DNA of 52,660 nucleotides from Acetobacteraceae bacterium. Its GTDB lineage: Bacteria > Pseudomonadota > Alphaproteobacteria > Acetobacterales > Acetobacteraceae. The position numbers were made by a program, and so were the translations under genes. Under the pieces are notes generated by a model. The model did not search any database, was not told the DNA's origin, and saw only the letters and a list, made by a program, of their open reading frames with translations. Each line of letters starts with the position of its first letter. The first letter of the stretch is position 1. Location: assembly GCA_021732665.1 (NCBI GenBank), contig JAKFUL010000013.1, forward strand, positions 1-52,660. The letters run 5' to 3'. Shown here piece by piece: positions 9,701 to 16,281 of the stretch.

Positions 9701-11766
9701 GCGAGCAGGTGACAGGCTTCGACCTCGCCGATGTGACGGTGGCCAATGGCAAGCTGACCGCGCCGCAAAGCAGCGATCTCGGGCTCACCTACACCGCGAC
9801 ATTCACGCCCGATGACGGCTTCAGCGGCACGGGGCAGATCATCTCCGTCGGCCTGACAGGGGTTGCCGACCTGGCGGGGAATGCGGGGTCGGGGAGCACC
9901 GACTCCGCCACCTATGTGGTGGATACGCAGCGGCCCACGCTGCAATCCTTCACCATCGACGACACCGCGCTCAAGATCGGCGACACCGCCAAGATCGGCA
10001 TCCAGTTCTCGGAGAAGGTGACCGACTTCACCACCGATGACCTGACGGCCGAGAACGGCGTGGTCTCCAACCTCGCCTCCAGCGATGGCGGCCTCAACTG
10101 GACGGCGACGCTGACCCCCAATGCCGGCGTCACCGACGCGAGCAACCTTGTCAGCCTCGACCTCACCACCCTCACCGACCTCGCCGGCAATGGGGGGACG
10201 GGGAGCAAGTCCTCCGACAGTTACGCGATCGACACGGTTCGCCCCGACCTCGCCGCAAGCATCACCCTGGGCCGCACGCCCGTGGGCCAGGGCAAGACCA
10301 GCTCCGTCACCTTCACCTTCACCGAGAAGGTGACGGATTTCACCACCGCCGACCTCACCGTCAGCAAGGGCGAGGTCACCGAACTCGGCACCGCCGATGA
10401 GGGCCTGACCTGGGTGGGCACCTTCGCCCCCGACACCGGCGCCACGGGCCAGGCCAGGATCGAGCTGAACGAGGCGGGCGTGTTCGATCTGGCGGGCAAT
10501 GCCGGCATGGGCAGCTCCTCGGTCGATGTGCCGCTGAACTCGCCGCCGACCGGCGATGTCACCATCGCCTTCTCGGCCCCCGGCTCGCTCACGGCCGCCA
10601 ACACCCTGGCCGATGCCGATGGCCTGGGCGTGATCACCTACCAATGGCAGAGGCTGGTGGGCGAGATCTGGACCGACATCGACGCCGCCACCGGCGTCAG
10701 CTTCACCCCGGGCGCCGAGCTCGCCGGCCAGGAATTGCGCGCGGATGGCCGCTACACCGATGCGGGCGGCACAGCCGAGAGGGTGGCCTCCACCATCACC
10801 GCCTTCTTCGGCACGGCGACGGCCGACAGGCTGGCCGGCAGCGCGACCAGCAACATCCTCGCCGGCCTGGCCGGCGACGACACCCTGACCGGCGGCGCCG
10901 GCGACAGCCTTTACGGCGGCGCCGGCAATGACCGCTATGTGGTGGACAACGCCGGGACGCAGGTGACGGAAAGCGCCGGCGCCGGCATCGACCAGATCGA
11001 TGCCGCCATCGACTGGACACTGGGCTCCAACCTGGAAAACCTGTTCTACACCGGCACGGGCGATTTCACCGGCATCGGCAATTCGCTCGCCAACAGGATC
11101 TGGGGCGGCGACGGGAATGACCTGCTGCGCGGCGGCGCGGGGCGCGACAGCCTCTATGGCGGTGCCGGCGACGACACCATCGAGGGCGGCGGTGACAGCA
11201 ACCTGCTCAATGGCGGCGATGGCTTCGATCTGGTGAGCTATGCCGGGGTGAGCCAGGGGGTGAGCGTTTTCCTCACCTCCAACACCACCCTGGCGGGCGG
11301 CCGGGTGCTCGACACCATCACAGGCTTCGAGGGCGCGATCGGCGGCAATGGCGATGACAGTTTCGGCGGCACCTCCGGCGCCAACCGCTTCGAGGGGGGC
11401 AATGGCGCCGATACCCTGCGCGGCGCCGCGGGCGATGACACGCTGGACGGCGGCGCGGGCGATGACCAGCTGATCGGGGGCCTGGGCGCGGATGTGCTGA
11501 AGGGCGGCGCGGGGATGGATTTCTTCGTCTTCACGGCGGCGGATTTCGAGCGCGGCCTCTATGATGTGGTGACCGACATCCACGCCGGCGGCACGCTGGA
11601 CTGGTTCGCCATCACCGGCGTGGAGCGCACGGGCTTCCTGACCGTGGAATACCAAGGCGGCGTGGTGGTGACCCTGCCGGAGATCGGCTTCGGGCTGGAT
11701 GGCGGCGGGATCTATATCGAGAACGCCACGCTGGATGATTTCTGGGGGCGGTTGTTCATTTATTGA
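6745..11766 (+). CDS. Large FG-GAP / Ig-like / RTX repeat protein (putative type I secreted adhesin)
   Basis: 1673 residues with no classical signal peptide. Domain order: an N-terminal region (1-140); five FG-GAP/VCBS-like repeats of 59 residues (about 141-431), each with a calcium-binding loop of the type LDLDGDGDLDLVSG; three Ig-like domains of about 102 residues (about 446-750) starting near LDAASDTG; five further Ig-like domains of 102-104 residues (about 756-1265) with the motif SDTALKIGDTA; RTX nonapeptide repeats GGxGxDxLx (about 1356-1600); and an aromatic C-terminus ending FWGRLFIY. C-terminal RTX repeats with an uncleaved C-terminal signal are known marks of type I secretion. An extracellular calcium-stabilised adhesin or biofilm protein is inferred. 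No ABC/HlyD secretion genes are adjacent. A possible ribosome site, AAGAGAG, precedes the ATG. Confidence 0.88.
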   Translation: MPLTGLGPSIIFAENTVNAAPQLLDADVTFTFTSSLTGGRLVVSGLLAEDRVSVLDQGGAEGQIGVSGADISFGGTVFGTLTGGAGNDAVITFNASATAAGVDALIQRLAYRNVSDTPTLTRTLTVNVVDGSGAGLGGIGTLAALSGTASPFNGITGGATGNYSAPAFLDLDGDGDLDLVSGDFGGSVLAFRNIGSASAPSFSANPLSGSANPFNGIDVGDYAKPAFLDLDGDGDLDLVSGNRAGNLLAFRNIGTASAPSFSATPLSGSANPFNGLDAGFNSTPAFLDLDGDGDLDLVSGSDIGPLLAWRNTGTASAPSFSPTPLSDSANPFDGINVGNYTNPAFVDLDGDGDRDLVVGSGIGNFVPFRNTGSASVPAFTALSGTADPFNGIFIGANSTPAFVDLDRDGDLDLVSGEFNGPLFAFRNTPPLPGITVNVTPEAEGPAAPSAPDLDAASDTGASPLDNITKDNTPSFSGTATAGLTVTLYDSDGTTALGSTTSAGDGKWSITAATLDDGDHSITAVASNGEGTSSVPSASLTVTIDTKAPAAPGEPDLSAKFDSGRSATDNITSVTNPFFTGTALENGSTITLFDSDGTTILGTTTVTNGTWSIGSSKLAEGDHTVTARATDAAGNVSAASTALVVTIDTEAPDQPAAPTLDAASDTGISNSDGITNDTTPTFTGTTEGLAFVQLFDTDGKTVLGTTTADGTGAWSITSTTLSAVDHSITTKVTDVAGNVSSASPVTAVTVDNTAPAVSGRINISDTALKIGDTANVQFTFTEKVAGFTTDDVLVENAKLGGLATADGGLTWTAVLTPSSGVTDSANILTVDLTGLTDLAGNAGVGTKVSGNYGVDTERPSLASAIAISDTALKIGDTATVTFTFTEAVTGFTAADIVVPNGKLANLMTGDGGIIFTATLTPNGSTTAASNVLTLDLTGVNDLNGNAGSGTADSGNYAVDTVRPTLGIKLSDTALSIGEAATVTFTFSEQVTGFDLADVTVANGKLTAPQSSDLGLTYTATFTPDDGFSGTGQIISVGLTGVADLAGNAGSGSTDSATYVVDTQRPTLQSFTIDDTALKIGDTAKIGIQFSEKVTDFTTDDLTAENGVVSNLASSDGGLNWTATLTPNAGVTDASNLVSLDLTTLTDLAGNGGTGSKSSDSYAIDTVRPDLAASITLGRTPVGQGKTSSVTFTFTEKVTDFTTADLTVSKGEVTELGTADEGLTWVGTFAPDTGATGQARIELNEAGVFDLAGNAGMGSSSVDVPLNSPPTGDVTIAFSAPGSLTAANTLADADGLGVITYQWQRLVGEIWTDIDAATGVSFTPGAELAGQELRADGRYTDAGGTAERVASTITAFFGTATADRLAGSATSNILAGLAGDDTLTGGAGDSLYGGAGNDRYVVDNAGTQVTESAGAGIDQIDAAIDWTLGSNLENLFYTGTGDFTGIGNSLANRIWGGDGNDLLRGGAGRDSLYGGAGDDTIEGGGDSNLLNGGDGFDLVSYAGVSQGVSVFLTSNTTLAGGRVLDTITGFEGAIGGNGDDSFGGTSGANRFEGGNGADTLRGAAGDDTLDGGAGDDQLIGGLGADVLKGGAGMDFFVFTAADFERGLYDVVTDIHAGGTLDWFAITGVERTGFLTVEYQGGVVVTLPEIGFGLDGGGIYIENATLDDFWGRLFIY
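7165..8037 (+). repeat. Five tandem ~177-bp units encoding FG-GAP repeats
   Basis: The marker CCCGCCTTC occurs at 7240, 7417, 7594, 7771 and 7942, giving periods of 177, 177, 177 and 171 bp (59, 59, 59 and 57 residues). Units are very similar at the DNA level, including synonymous sites in GACCTGGACGGCGATGG, which points to recent tandem duplication or gene conversion. Confidence 0.9.
9010..10540 (+). repeat. Five tandem Ig-like units (~306-312 bp)
   Basis: Equivalent codons of the SDTALKIGD motif lie at 9031, 9343, 9649, 9958 and 10270, spaced 312, 306, 309 and 312 bp. The first two are nearly identical in DNA and the fifth has diverged (GRTPVGQGK). Three units of another Ig-like type with a similar period precede them at about 8080-8995. 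Confidence 0.85.
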
Positions 11767-12011
11767 GGGCGGACGGGGCTTCAGGGCGGTCGCATCGCAG
11801 GGGCTTGGCCGGCTGCGCAGCCTCGCATGCCGCTCCGTCATGCCGCGACCGAGGCGTCCGTTCGACTGGATAGGCGCCCAGCTTTTTGCATGACTTGGGC
11901 TCGACATCCGGGGGGCTTGTCGCAGGCTGACTGGCACGGGCGGCGCTTGCGCGCGGAACTGCGCGGGCGCAGCCTTTCCCGCGCCTGCGCCAAAGAACAT
12001 GAGCAAACCGG
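11767..12011. other. Intergenic stretch after the RTX gene
   Basis: No convincing gene or RNA. The frames that cross it have no recognisable motifs. It leads directly into the chimeric remnant at 12012. Confidence 0.4.
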
Positions 12012-12188
12012 GTGACGTATCTCGTGGCGGTCGATACCGGCGGCACCTTCACCGCCATCGCGGTCTTCGACCCACCCGGCCGCGCTGGGGGCGGAGCCGC
12101 TGGGCCTGACGCGTTCCGCGCCCTGATGCAGCCGGAGGTTGCGGAGTTCAGGCGGCTCGCCGCCGTCATGGGCATCAGGCCGGAATAA
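12012..12188 (+). pseudogene. In-frame hyuA'-'bug chimeric remnant
   Basis: A 58-codon frame with a GTG start. Its first ~20 residues, including VAVDTGGTFTAIAVFD, match the N-terminal ATP-binding motif of HyuA/acetone-carboxylase-type proteins; compare IAVDIGGTFTDLQILD in the intact gene at 38736. Its last ~27 residues, ending LAAVMGIRPE before TAA, match the C-terminal helix of Bug/TctC binding proteins; compare the end of the protein at 13967, IANDAGLRPE. The simplest reading is one deletion that fused the start of a hyuA to the end of a downstream bug gene. Too short to be functional as either. Assignments are by eye. Confidence 0.7.
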
Positions 12189-12239
12189 CCGGCGGGTCAT
12201 CGCGCCTGCGCCCAAGAAAACCAGGGGAAGGAACACCAC

Positions 12240-13148
12240 ATGACCGGCTTCGATCTTGCCTACATCGCGCTCGCCACCAGGGATGTCGCCGGCGCCGCGC
12301 GGGTGCTGGGCGATGTCCTGGGGTTGCCGCGCCACGATGTCGCCCTCGGCGGCGGCATGGCGCCGGGTTTCGCCATCGGCGCGACCGCGCTGCTGCTCTT
12401 CGCCCCCGACGATCCCTTCCTCGGCCAGGGCGCGCAGCCCGGCGTGCACCACATCGCCTTCGCCGCGGCCGACCCCACCCTGGCCGGCGCCAGGCTCGCC
12501 CAGGCCGGCTTTCACGTCGCCCCCGCGCCGGGTGAGACCGTCGCGCTCGACCCGGCACAGCTCTCGGGCGTGCGGCTGCGGCTCGCCCCCGCGCTGGGCC
12601 TGGGGCTGGGAAGTTCGGCGCTGGTTGAGCGCATCGACCATATCGGCATCGCCAGCGCCGACAACCCGGCGGCCATCGCCACCTTCTGCCAGCGCCTGGG
12701 CTGCCCGCTGGAAAGCCAGCAGACCGACATGGAGATGCAGATCGCCGTCGAGAGCTTCACCTCCGACCGCTATGGCGTGGTGTATCATTCCCGTCCCCCC
12801 GTCACCGTCGGCGGGCTGCGCGTGGCGTTCATCACGACCGGCGATTGCGAGCTGGAATTCCTGCAGAATTTCAACCCGGACCAGTCCGGCGAGGTCGCCC
12901 ATGGCACCGCCGGCAACACCCGGCAGGATCAGGGCGCCATCGCCCGTTTCGTGGCTTCGCGCGGCGCGGGGCTGCACCATATCGCCGTGAAATCCGCCGA
13001 TATCGACCGCACCTTGGCGCATCTGCACGAGGCGGGGCTGCCGATGATCGACCGGCGTGGGCGCCCCGGCTCCCGCCGCGCCAGAATCGGCTTCTGCCAT
13101 CCCCACGCCATGGGTGGGGTGCTGATCCATGTCGTAGAACGCGGCTGA
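12240..13148 (+). CDS. VOC (glyoxalase/dioxygenase superfamily) protein
   Basis: 302 residues, cytoplasmic, built from two VOC modules: 1 to about 100 (LAYIALATRD...GVHHIAFA) and about 128-300 (IDHIGIA...LHHIAVK...GGVLIHVVE). In VOC enzymes a divalent metal is held by His/Glu residues on facing strands. Candidates in the second module are His134, a Glu in ELEFLQ, His247 and the late HVVE segment. The pattern recalls methylmalonyl-CoA epimerase and two-module glyoxalase-like proteins, but the substrate cannot be read from the sequence. The site AGGGGAAGG precedes the ATG. It sits between two gene remnants and upstream of a GST and a CoA-transferase, so an acyl-CoA or glutathione-linked role is possible. 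Confidence 0.85.
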   Translation: MTGFDLAYIALATRDVAGAARVLGDVLGLPRHDVALGGGMAPGFAIGATALLLFAPDDPFLGQGAQPGVHHIAFAAADPTLAGARLAQAGFHVAPAPGETVALDPAQLSGVRLRLAPALGLGLGSSALVERIDHIGIASADNPAAIATFCQRLGCPLESQQTDMEMQIAVESFTSDRYGVVYHSRPPVTVGGLRVAFITTGDCELEFLQNFNPDQSGEVAHGTAGNTRQDQGAIARFVASRGAGLHHIAVKSADIDRTLAHLHEAGLPMIDRRGRPGSRRARIGFCHPHAMGGVLIHVVERG

Positions 13149-13201
13149 GGCGGGCTTGCGGGAGGAGCGCGCCGCGCCGCTGGCCATCCGCGGCCCGCCG
13201 G

Positions 13202-13303
13202 GTGGCGGCCGATGTCTTTGCGCGCCTATGGTTCACCCATGATCACCGCGAGGGCGTGAGAGCCTTCGCCGAAAAAAGGGAAACCGTCTTTCATGGCCGA
13301 TAG
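13202..13303 (+). pseudogene. C-terminal remnant of an enoyl-CoA hydratase
   Basis: 33 codons reading VAADVFARLWFTHDHREGVR and then AFAEKRETVFHGR before TAG. The pattern F-x-x-L-x-x-(S/T)-x-D-x-REG-x-x-AF-x-EKR-x-x-x-F-x-GR is the standard C-terminus of crotonase-family enoyl-CoA hydratases. Just upstream, another frame contains LREERAAPLA, consistent with a frameshift in the preceding helix. The body of the enzyme is absent, as the VOC gene ends at 13148. The TAG overlaps the first codons of the GST gene by 11 bp, so the two genes were probably adjacent and overlapping before the loss. Confidence 0.6.
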
Positions 13304-13931
13304 CATGCTGCGCATTCTCGGACGCCCCAATTCCTTCAACGTCCGCAAAATCCTCTGGCTCTGCGACGAGATCGACATCGCCTACACGCGCGAGGATTGG
13401 GGGCGCGGCTTCAAGCCCACCACCACCCCGGAATTCCTCGGCCTCAACCCGGTGGCGCAGATCCCGGTGGCGCTGGATGGCGACCTGGTGCTGCGCGAAT
13501 CCAACGCGATCATGCGCTACCTCTGCCTCAAGCACGGCGCCGAACGCATCTACCCCTCGGCGCCGGAGAAGCGGGTGCGGGTGGAGCAATGGATGGACTG
13601 GGTCGCCTATGACCTGACCCATGCGATGCGCGGCGCCTTCCTCGGCGGCCAGTTGCAGGAGGCGCCCTGGAACAATCCCTGGTTCGTCGATCAGGGACGC
13701 CGGGATTTCACCCATTGCATCGGCCTGCTGGAACAGGAGCTGGCCGATGGCCGCCGCTTCATCTGCGGCGAGGATTTCACCCTGGCCGATATCCCCATGG
13801 GCCTGGTGGTGAACCGCTGGTTCGCGGTGAAGGGCTTCGACAAGCCCGATTTTCCCGCTGTCAGCGCCTATTTCGAGCGCCTTTCGGAGCGTCCGGCCTT
13901 TCTGCGCCACGGCCGGAACGGATTGCCCTGA
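13293..13931 (+). CDS. Glutathione S-transferase family protein
   Basis: 212 residues, the usual length. The N-terminal thioredoxin-like domain (about 4-82) opens LRILGRPNSFNVRKILWLCD, a Ser-type active-site loop, followed by the cis-Pro motif NPVAQIPVALDG and the glutathione-binding ESNAIMRYL. The all-helical C-terminal domain follows, with ICGEDFTLADIPMG. It most likely conjugates or isomerises a small substrate with glutathione in the cytoplasm; the substrate is not known. The region upstream is the tail of a lost enoyl-CoA hydratase. Downstream, a Bug protein begins after 35 bp, so it may belong to the same catabolic transcript. Confidence 0.92.
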   Translation: MADSMLRILGRPNSFNVRKILWLCDEIDIAYTREDWGRGFKPTTTPEFLGLNPVAQIPVALDGDLVLRESNAIMRYLCLKHGAERIYPSAPEKRVRVEQWMDWVAYDLTHAMRGAFLGGQLQEAPWNNPWFVDQGRRDFTHCIGLLEQELADGRRFICGEDFTLADIPMGLVVNRWFAVKGFDKPDFPAVSAYFERLSERPAFLRHGRNGLP

Positions 13932-13966
13932 AAAAGGAACAAGAACGAAGGGAAGGAACGACCGAC

Positions 13967-14956
13967 ATGAAGCGGAATTTTCTGCGCGGCCTTTTCGCCG
14001 CGGTGCTGGCGTTGCCGGCACTGGCCCAGGGGCAGGCCCAGGGGCAGGCCCAGGGGCAGGCCTTCCCCGACCGGCCGATCCGGCTGGTCATCCCCTATGC
14101 CCCCGGCGGCGGCACCGATTCGACCATGCGCGTGCTGACCGCCCCAATGGCGGAGATTCTCGGCCAGCCCTTCGTCATCGAGAACCGCGCCGGCGGCGCC
14201 GGCACCATCGGCGCCGCCGTGGTCGCCCAGGCCAGGCCCGATGGCTACACGCTGCTGGCCGACCCCTCGGCCCATGCGCTGAACCACATGCTGGTCCGCA
14301 ACCTCGCCTTCAACTACGAGCGTGATTTCGCGCCCATCGCCCGCATGTCGGTGATGCCGCTGATCATGATCGTGCCGGCCACCGAGCGCACGCCCGACCT
14401 CGCCGCCTATGTCACCCAGCTCCGCGCCCAGGGCGGGCGCGTCTCATGGGCGAGTTCGGGAATCGGCACCGCCTCGCATCTCTCGGGCTTCCTCTTCGTG
14501 CAGCGGGCGGGGATCGAATCGACCCATATCCCCTATCGCGGCGGCAGCCAGGGGGCGCAGGCGGTGCTGGCGGGGGACACGCATTTCAACTTCGCCACCG
14601 CGCCCTCCGCCGTGGGGCTGGTGCAGGGGCGGCAGCTGCGCGCGCTGGCGGTCTCCTCGGCCGCCCGCATGTCGGTGCTGCCCGAGGTGCCGACGGTGGC
14701 CGAGGCGGCGCTGCCGGGCTTCGAGCTCGTGGAATGGATCGGCCTCTGGGCGCCCGCCGGCACGCCCGCCGAGATTCTCGAGCGCATCGAGGCGGCGGCG
14801 GCGCGCGCCGTGGCCATGCCCGAAATCCGCGCCCGCCTGGCGGTGCTGGGCATGGAAGGCGCCTTCCTGCCGCGGCCCGACTTCACCCGTTTCGTGATCG
14901 AACAGCGGGCGCTGCTCACCCGCATCGCCAATGACGCGGGGCTGCGCCCGGAATGA
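13967..14956 (+). CDS. Bug/TctC family periplasmic substrate-binding protein
   Basis: 329 residues. A signal peptide (about 1-25, LFAAVLALPALAQ) is followed by three QGQA repeats and then the family opening FPDRPIRLVIPYAPGGGTDS. The Bug signatures are present: ENRAGGAGTIGA, PDGYTLL, a central IPYRGGSQGAQAVLAGD and a C-terminal helix ending AGLRPE. The family binds carboxylates for tripartite tricarboxylate transporters. No TctA/TctB permease is nearby, so this is one of the many orphan Bug proteins. It overlaps the next gene by ATGA, so the ligand may be the acid that the CoA-transferase activates. Confidence 0.93.
   Translation: MKRNFLRGLFAAVLALPALAQGQAQGQAQGQAFPDRPIRLVIPYAPGGGTDSTMRVLTAPMAEILGQPFVIENRAGGAGTIGAAVVAQARPDGYTLLADPSAHALNHMLVRNLAFNYERDFAPIARMSVMPLIMIVPATERTPDLAAYVTQLRAQGGRVSWASSGIGTASHLSGFLFVQRAGIESTHIPYRGGSQGAQAVLAGDTHFNFATAPSAVGLVQGRQLRALAVSSAARMSVLPEVPTVAEAALPGFELVEWIGLWAPAGTPAEILERIEAAAARAVAMPEIRARLAVLGMEGAFLPRPDFTRFVIEQRALLTRIANDAGLRPE
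14027..14062 (+). repeat. Three tandem 12-bp units at the signal-peptide cleavage site
   Basis: Three perfect copies of CAGGGGCAGGCC, encoding QGQA three times, directly after the predicted signal peptidase site of the Bug protein. Copy number can change in frame by slippage. A similar 12-bp duplication occurs at the same place in the Bug gene at 37769. Confidence 0.9.
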
Positions 14957-16098
14957 GCGGCCCGGGCGCGCTGGACGGGCTGCTGGTCCTTGACCTCACG
15001 ACCTTTCTCTCCGGCCCCTACTGCGCGATGATGCTGGGCGATCTGGGCGCCGATGTCATCAAGGTGGAACGGCCGGAGGGCGACGAAGCCCGCCGCATGC
15101 CGCCCTTCGTGGAGGGCCGCAGCCAGCCCTTCGCGCTGTGGAACCGCAACAAGCGCAGCATCGCGCTCGACCTCAAGGCGCCGGCGGAGGCCGAGCTGCT
15201 CTGGCGCCTGATCCGCCGCGCCGATGTGCTGGTGGAGAATTTCCGGCCCGGCGCGCTGGCCCGCGCCGGCTTCGGCTGGCCAGCGCTGCATGCCGCCAAT
15301 CCGCGCCTGGTGGTCGCCTCCATCTCCGGCTTCGGCCAGACCGGGCCTTGGGCGCAGCATGGCGGCTTCGACATGATGGCCCAGGGCATGTCCGGGCTGA
15401 TGGCCGGCAATGGCCCGCCGGATGGCGAGCCCTATCGCCTGCCCGTGGCCATCACCGATCTCAGCGCGGGCATGTTCACCACCTCCTCGATCCTGGCCGC
15501 GCTGCTGGCCCGCCATCGCACCGGGCTTGGGCAGCATATCGACCAGTCGCTGCTGGAGGCGGGGATGGCGCTGGGCGTCTATGAGGCGGCGCATGTCTTC
15601 AGCCAGGGCACCCGGCCCGAGCGCATGGGCCAGCTGCATCGCGGCAACTCGCCCTACCGCGTGTTCCGCACCCACGATGGCTGGATCACCATCGGCGCCA
15701 ACAAGGACGCCTTCTGGCGGACGCTCTGCACCGTGCTCGGCCTGCCCGGGCTGCCCGACGACCCGCGCTTCGCGACCAATGCCGACCGGGTGCGCCACAA
15801 TGACAGCCTGGTGCCGCTGCTGCAGGCGGCGCTGGAGCGGGAGGTGAGCGCGCATTGGCTGGACGCCCTGGGCCAGGCCGGCATCCCGGCCGAGCCGGTG
15901 CTGGCCTATGACGAGGCGCTGGCCCATCCGCAGGCGCAGGCCCGTGGCGTGACGGCCGAGATCGTCGATGCCGAGCGCGGCCCGATCCGCACGCTGGCCT
16001 CGCCGCTGCGTCTCGGCGGCACGCCCGCCGCCCTGTCGCGCCGCGCGCCGGATCTGGACGAGCATGGCGCCGAGATCAGGGCCTGGCTGGAAACTTAG
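14953..16098 (+). CDS. CaiB/BaiF family CoA-transferase (class III)
   Basis: 381 residues, cytoplasmic. Class III CoA-transferases move CoA between carboxylic acids through an aspartyl-CoA thioester. The catalytic Asp is Asp169 in VAITDLSAGM, the same position as in formyl-CoA transferase. Other family segments are LSGPYCAMMLGDLGADVIKV, NRNKRSIALDLK, VLVENFRPG and ASISGFGQTGPW. The ATG overlaps the stop of the Bug gene (ATGA), indicating coupling. Together they suggest uptake and CoA activation of an organic acid. The acid and CoA donor are unknown. Confidence 0.93.
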   Translation: MSGPGALDGLLVLDLTTFLSGPYCAMMLGDLGADVIKVERPEGDEARRMPPFVEGRSQPFALWNRNKRSIALDLKAPAEAELLWRLIRRADVLVENFRPGALARAGFGWPALHAANPRLVVASISGFGQTGPWAQHGGFDMMAQGMSGLMAGNGPPDGEPYRLPVAITDLSAGMFTTSSILAALLARHRTGLGQHIDQSLLEAGMALGVYEAAHVFSQGTRPERMGQLHRGNSPYRVFRTHDGWITIGANKDAFWRTLCTVLGLPGLPDDPRFATNADRVRHNDSLVPLLQAALEREVSAHWLDALGQAGIPAEPVLAYDEALAHPQAQARGVTAEIVDAERGPIRTLASPLRLGGTPAALSRRAPDLDEHGAEIRAWLET

Positions 16099-16103
16099 CC
16101 CGG

Positions 16104-16226
16104 GTGCCGCTGGCACAGGCCTGGCCGCACATCGCCCGCCTCGGTGCCGAGCTGTTCCGCGACACCCTGCCCGGGCTGACCCCGCCCGGCGGGCCCACGC
16201 ACTGGGCCACGATGACATCGCGTTGA
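16104..16226 (+). other. Short open frame, possible coding remnant
   Basis: A 40-codon GTG frame with typical high-GC codon bias (LAQAWPHIARLGAELF near its start, ending ATMTSR) lies between the CoA-transferase and the next repeat. No family was recognised. It could be the tail of a lost gene or chance; there is no clear ribosome site. Confidence 0.25.
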
Positions 16227-16239
16227 AGCGCGCGGCGTC

Positions 16240-16281
16240 GGGAAGTTCGGAAGGCGGAAGCCCTCCCCCGGGCCACGCTCA
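16240..16281 (-). repeat. Stop-linked terminator-like repeat (degraded copy)
   Basis: Read on the minus strand it starts at the TGA of the hydrolase gene: TGAGCGTGGCCC, then GGGGGAGGGC, CTTCCGCCTTCC and GAACTTCCC. This follows the copy at 43646 (TGAGCGTGGCCC...GGGAGGGC...GCCCTCCC...AACCCTCCC) with a weakened hairpin. Likely the terminator of the hydrolase gene. Confidence 0.6.

Noticed and set aside
8428..12006. Minus-strand frame of 1192 codons across the RTX gene
   Set aside because: Low-complexity Gly/Ala/Arg shadow of the repeats on the plus strand. The plus-strand product has clear domains.
14027..14062. CRISPR-like short repeats
   Set aside because: The 12-bp units are contiguous, in frame and lack spacers. 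No CRISPR array or cas gene was seen in the window.
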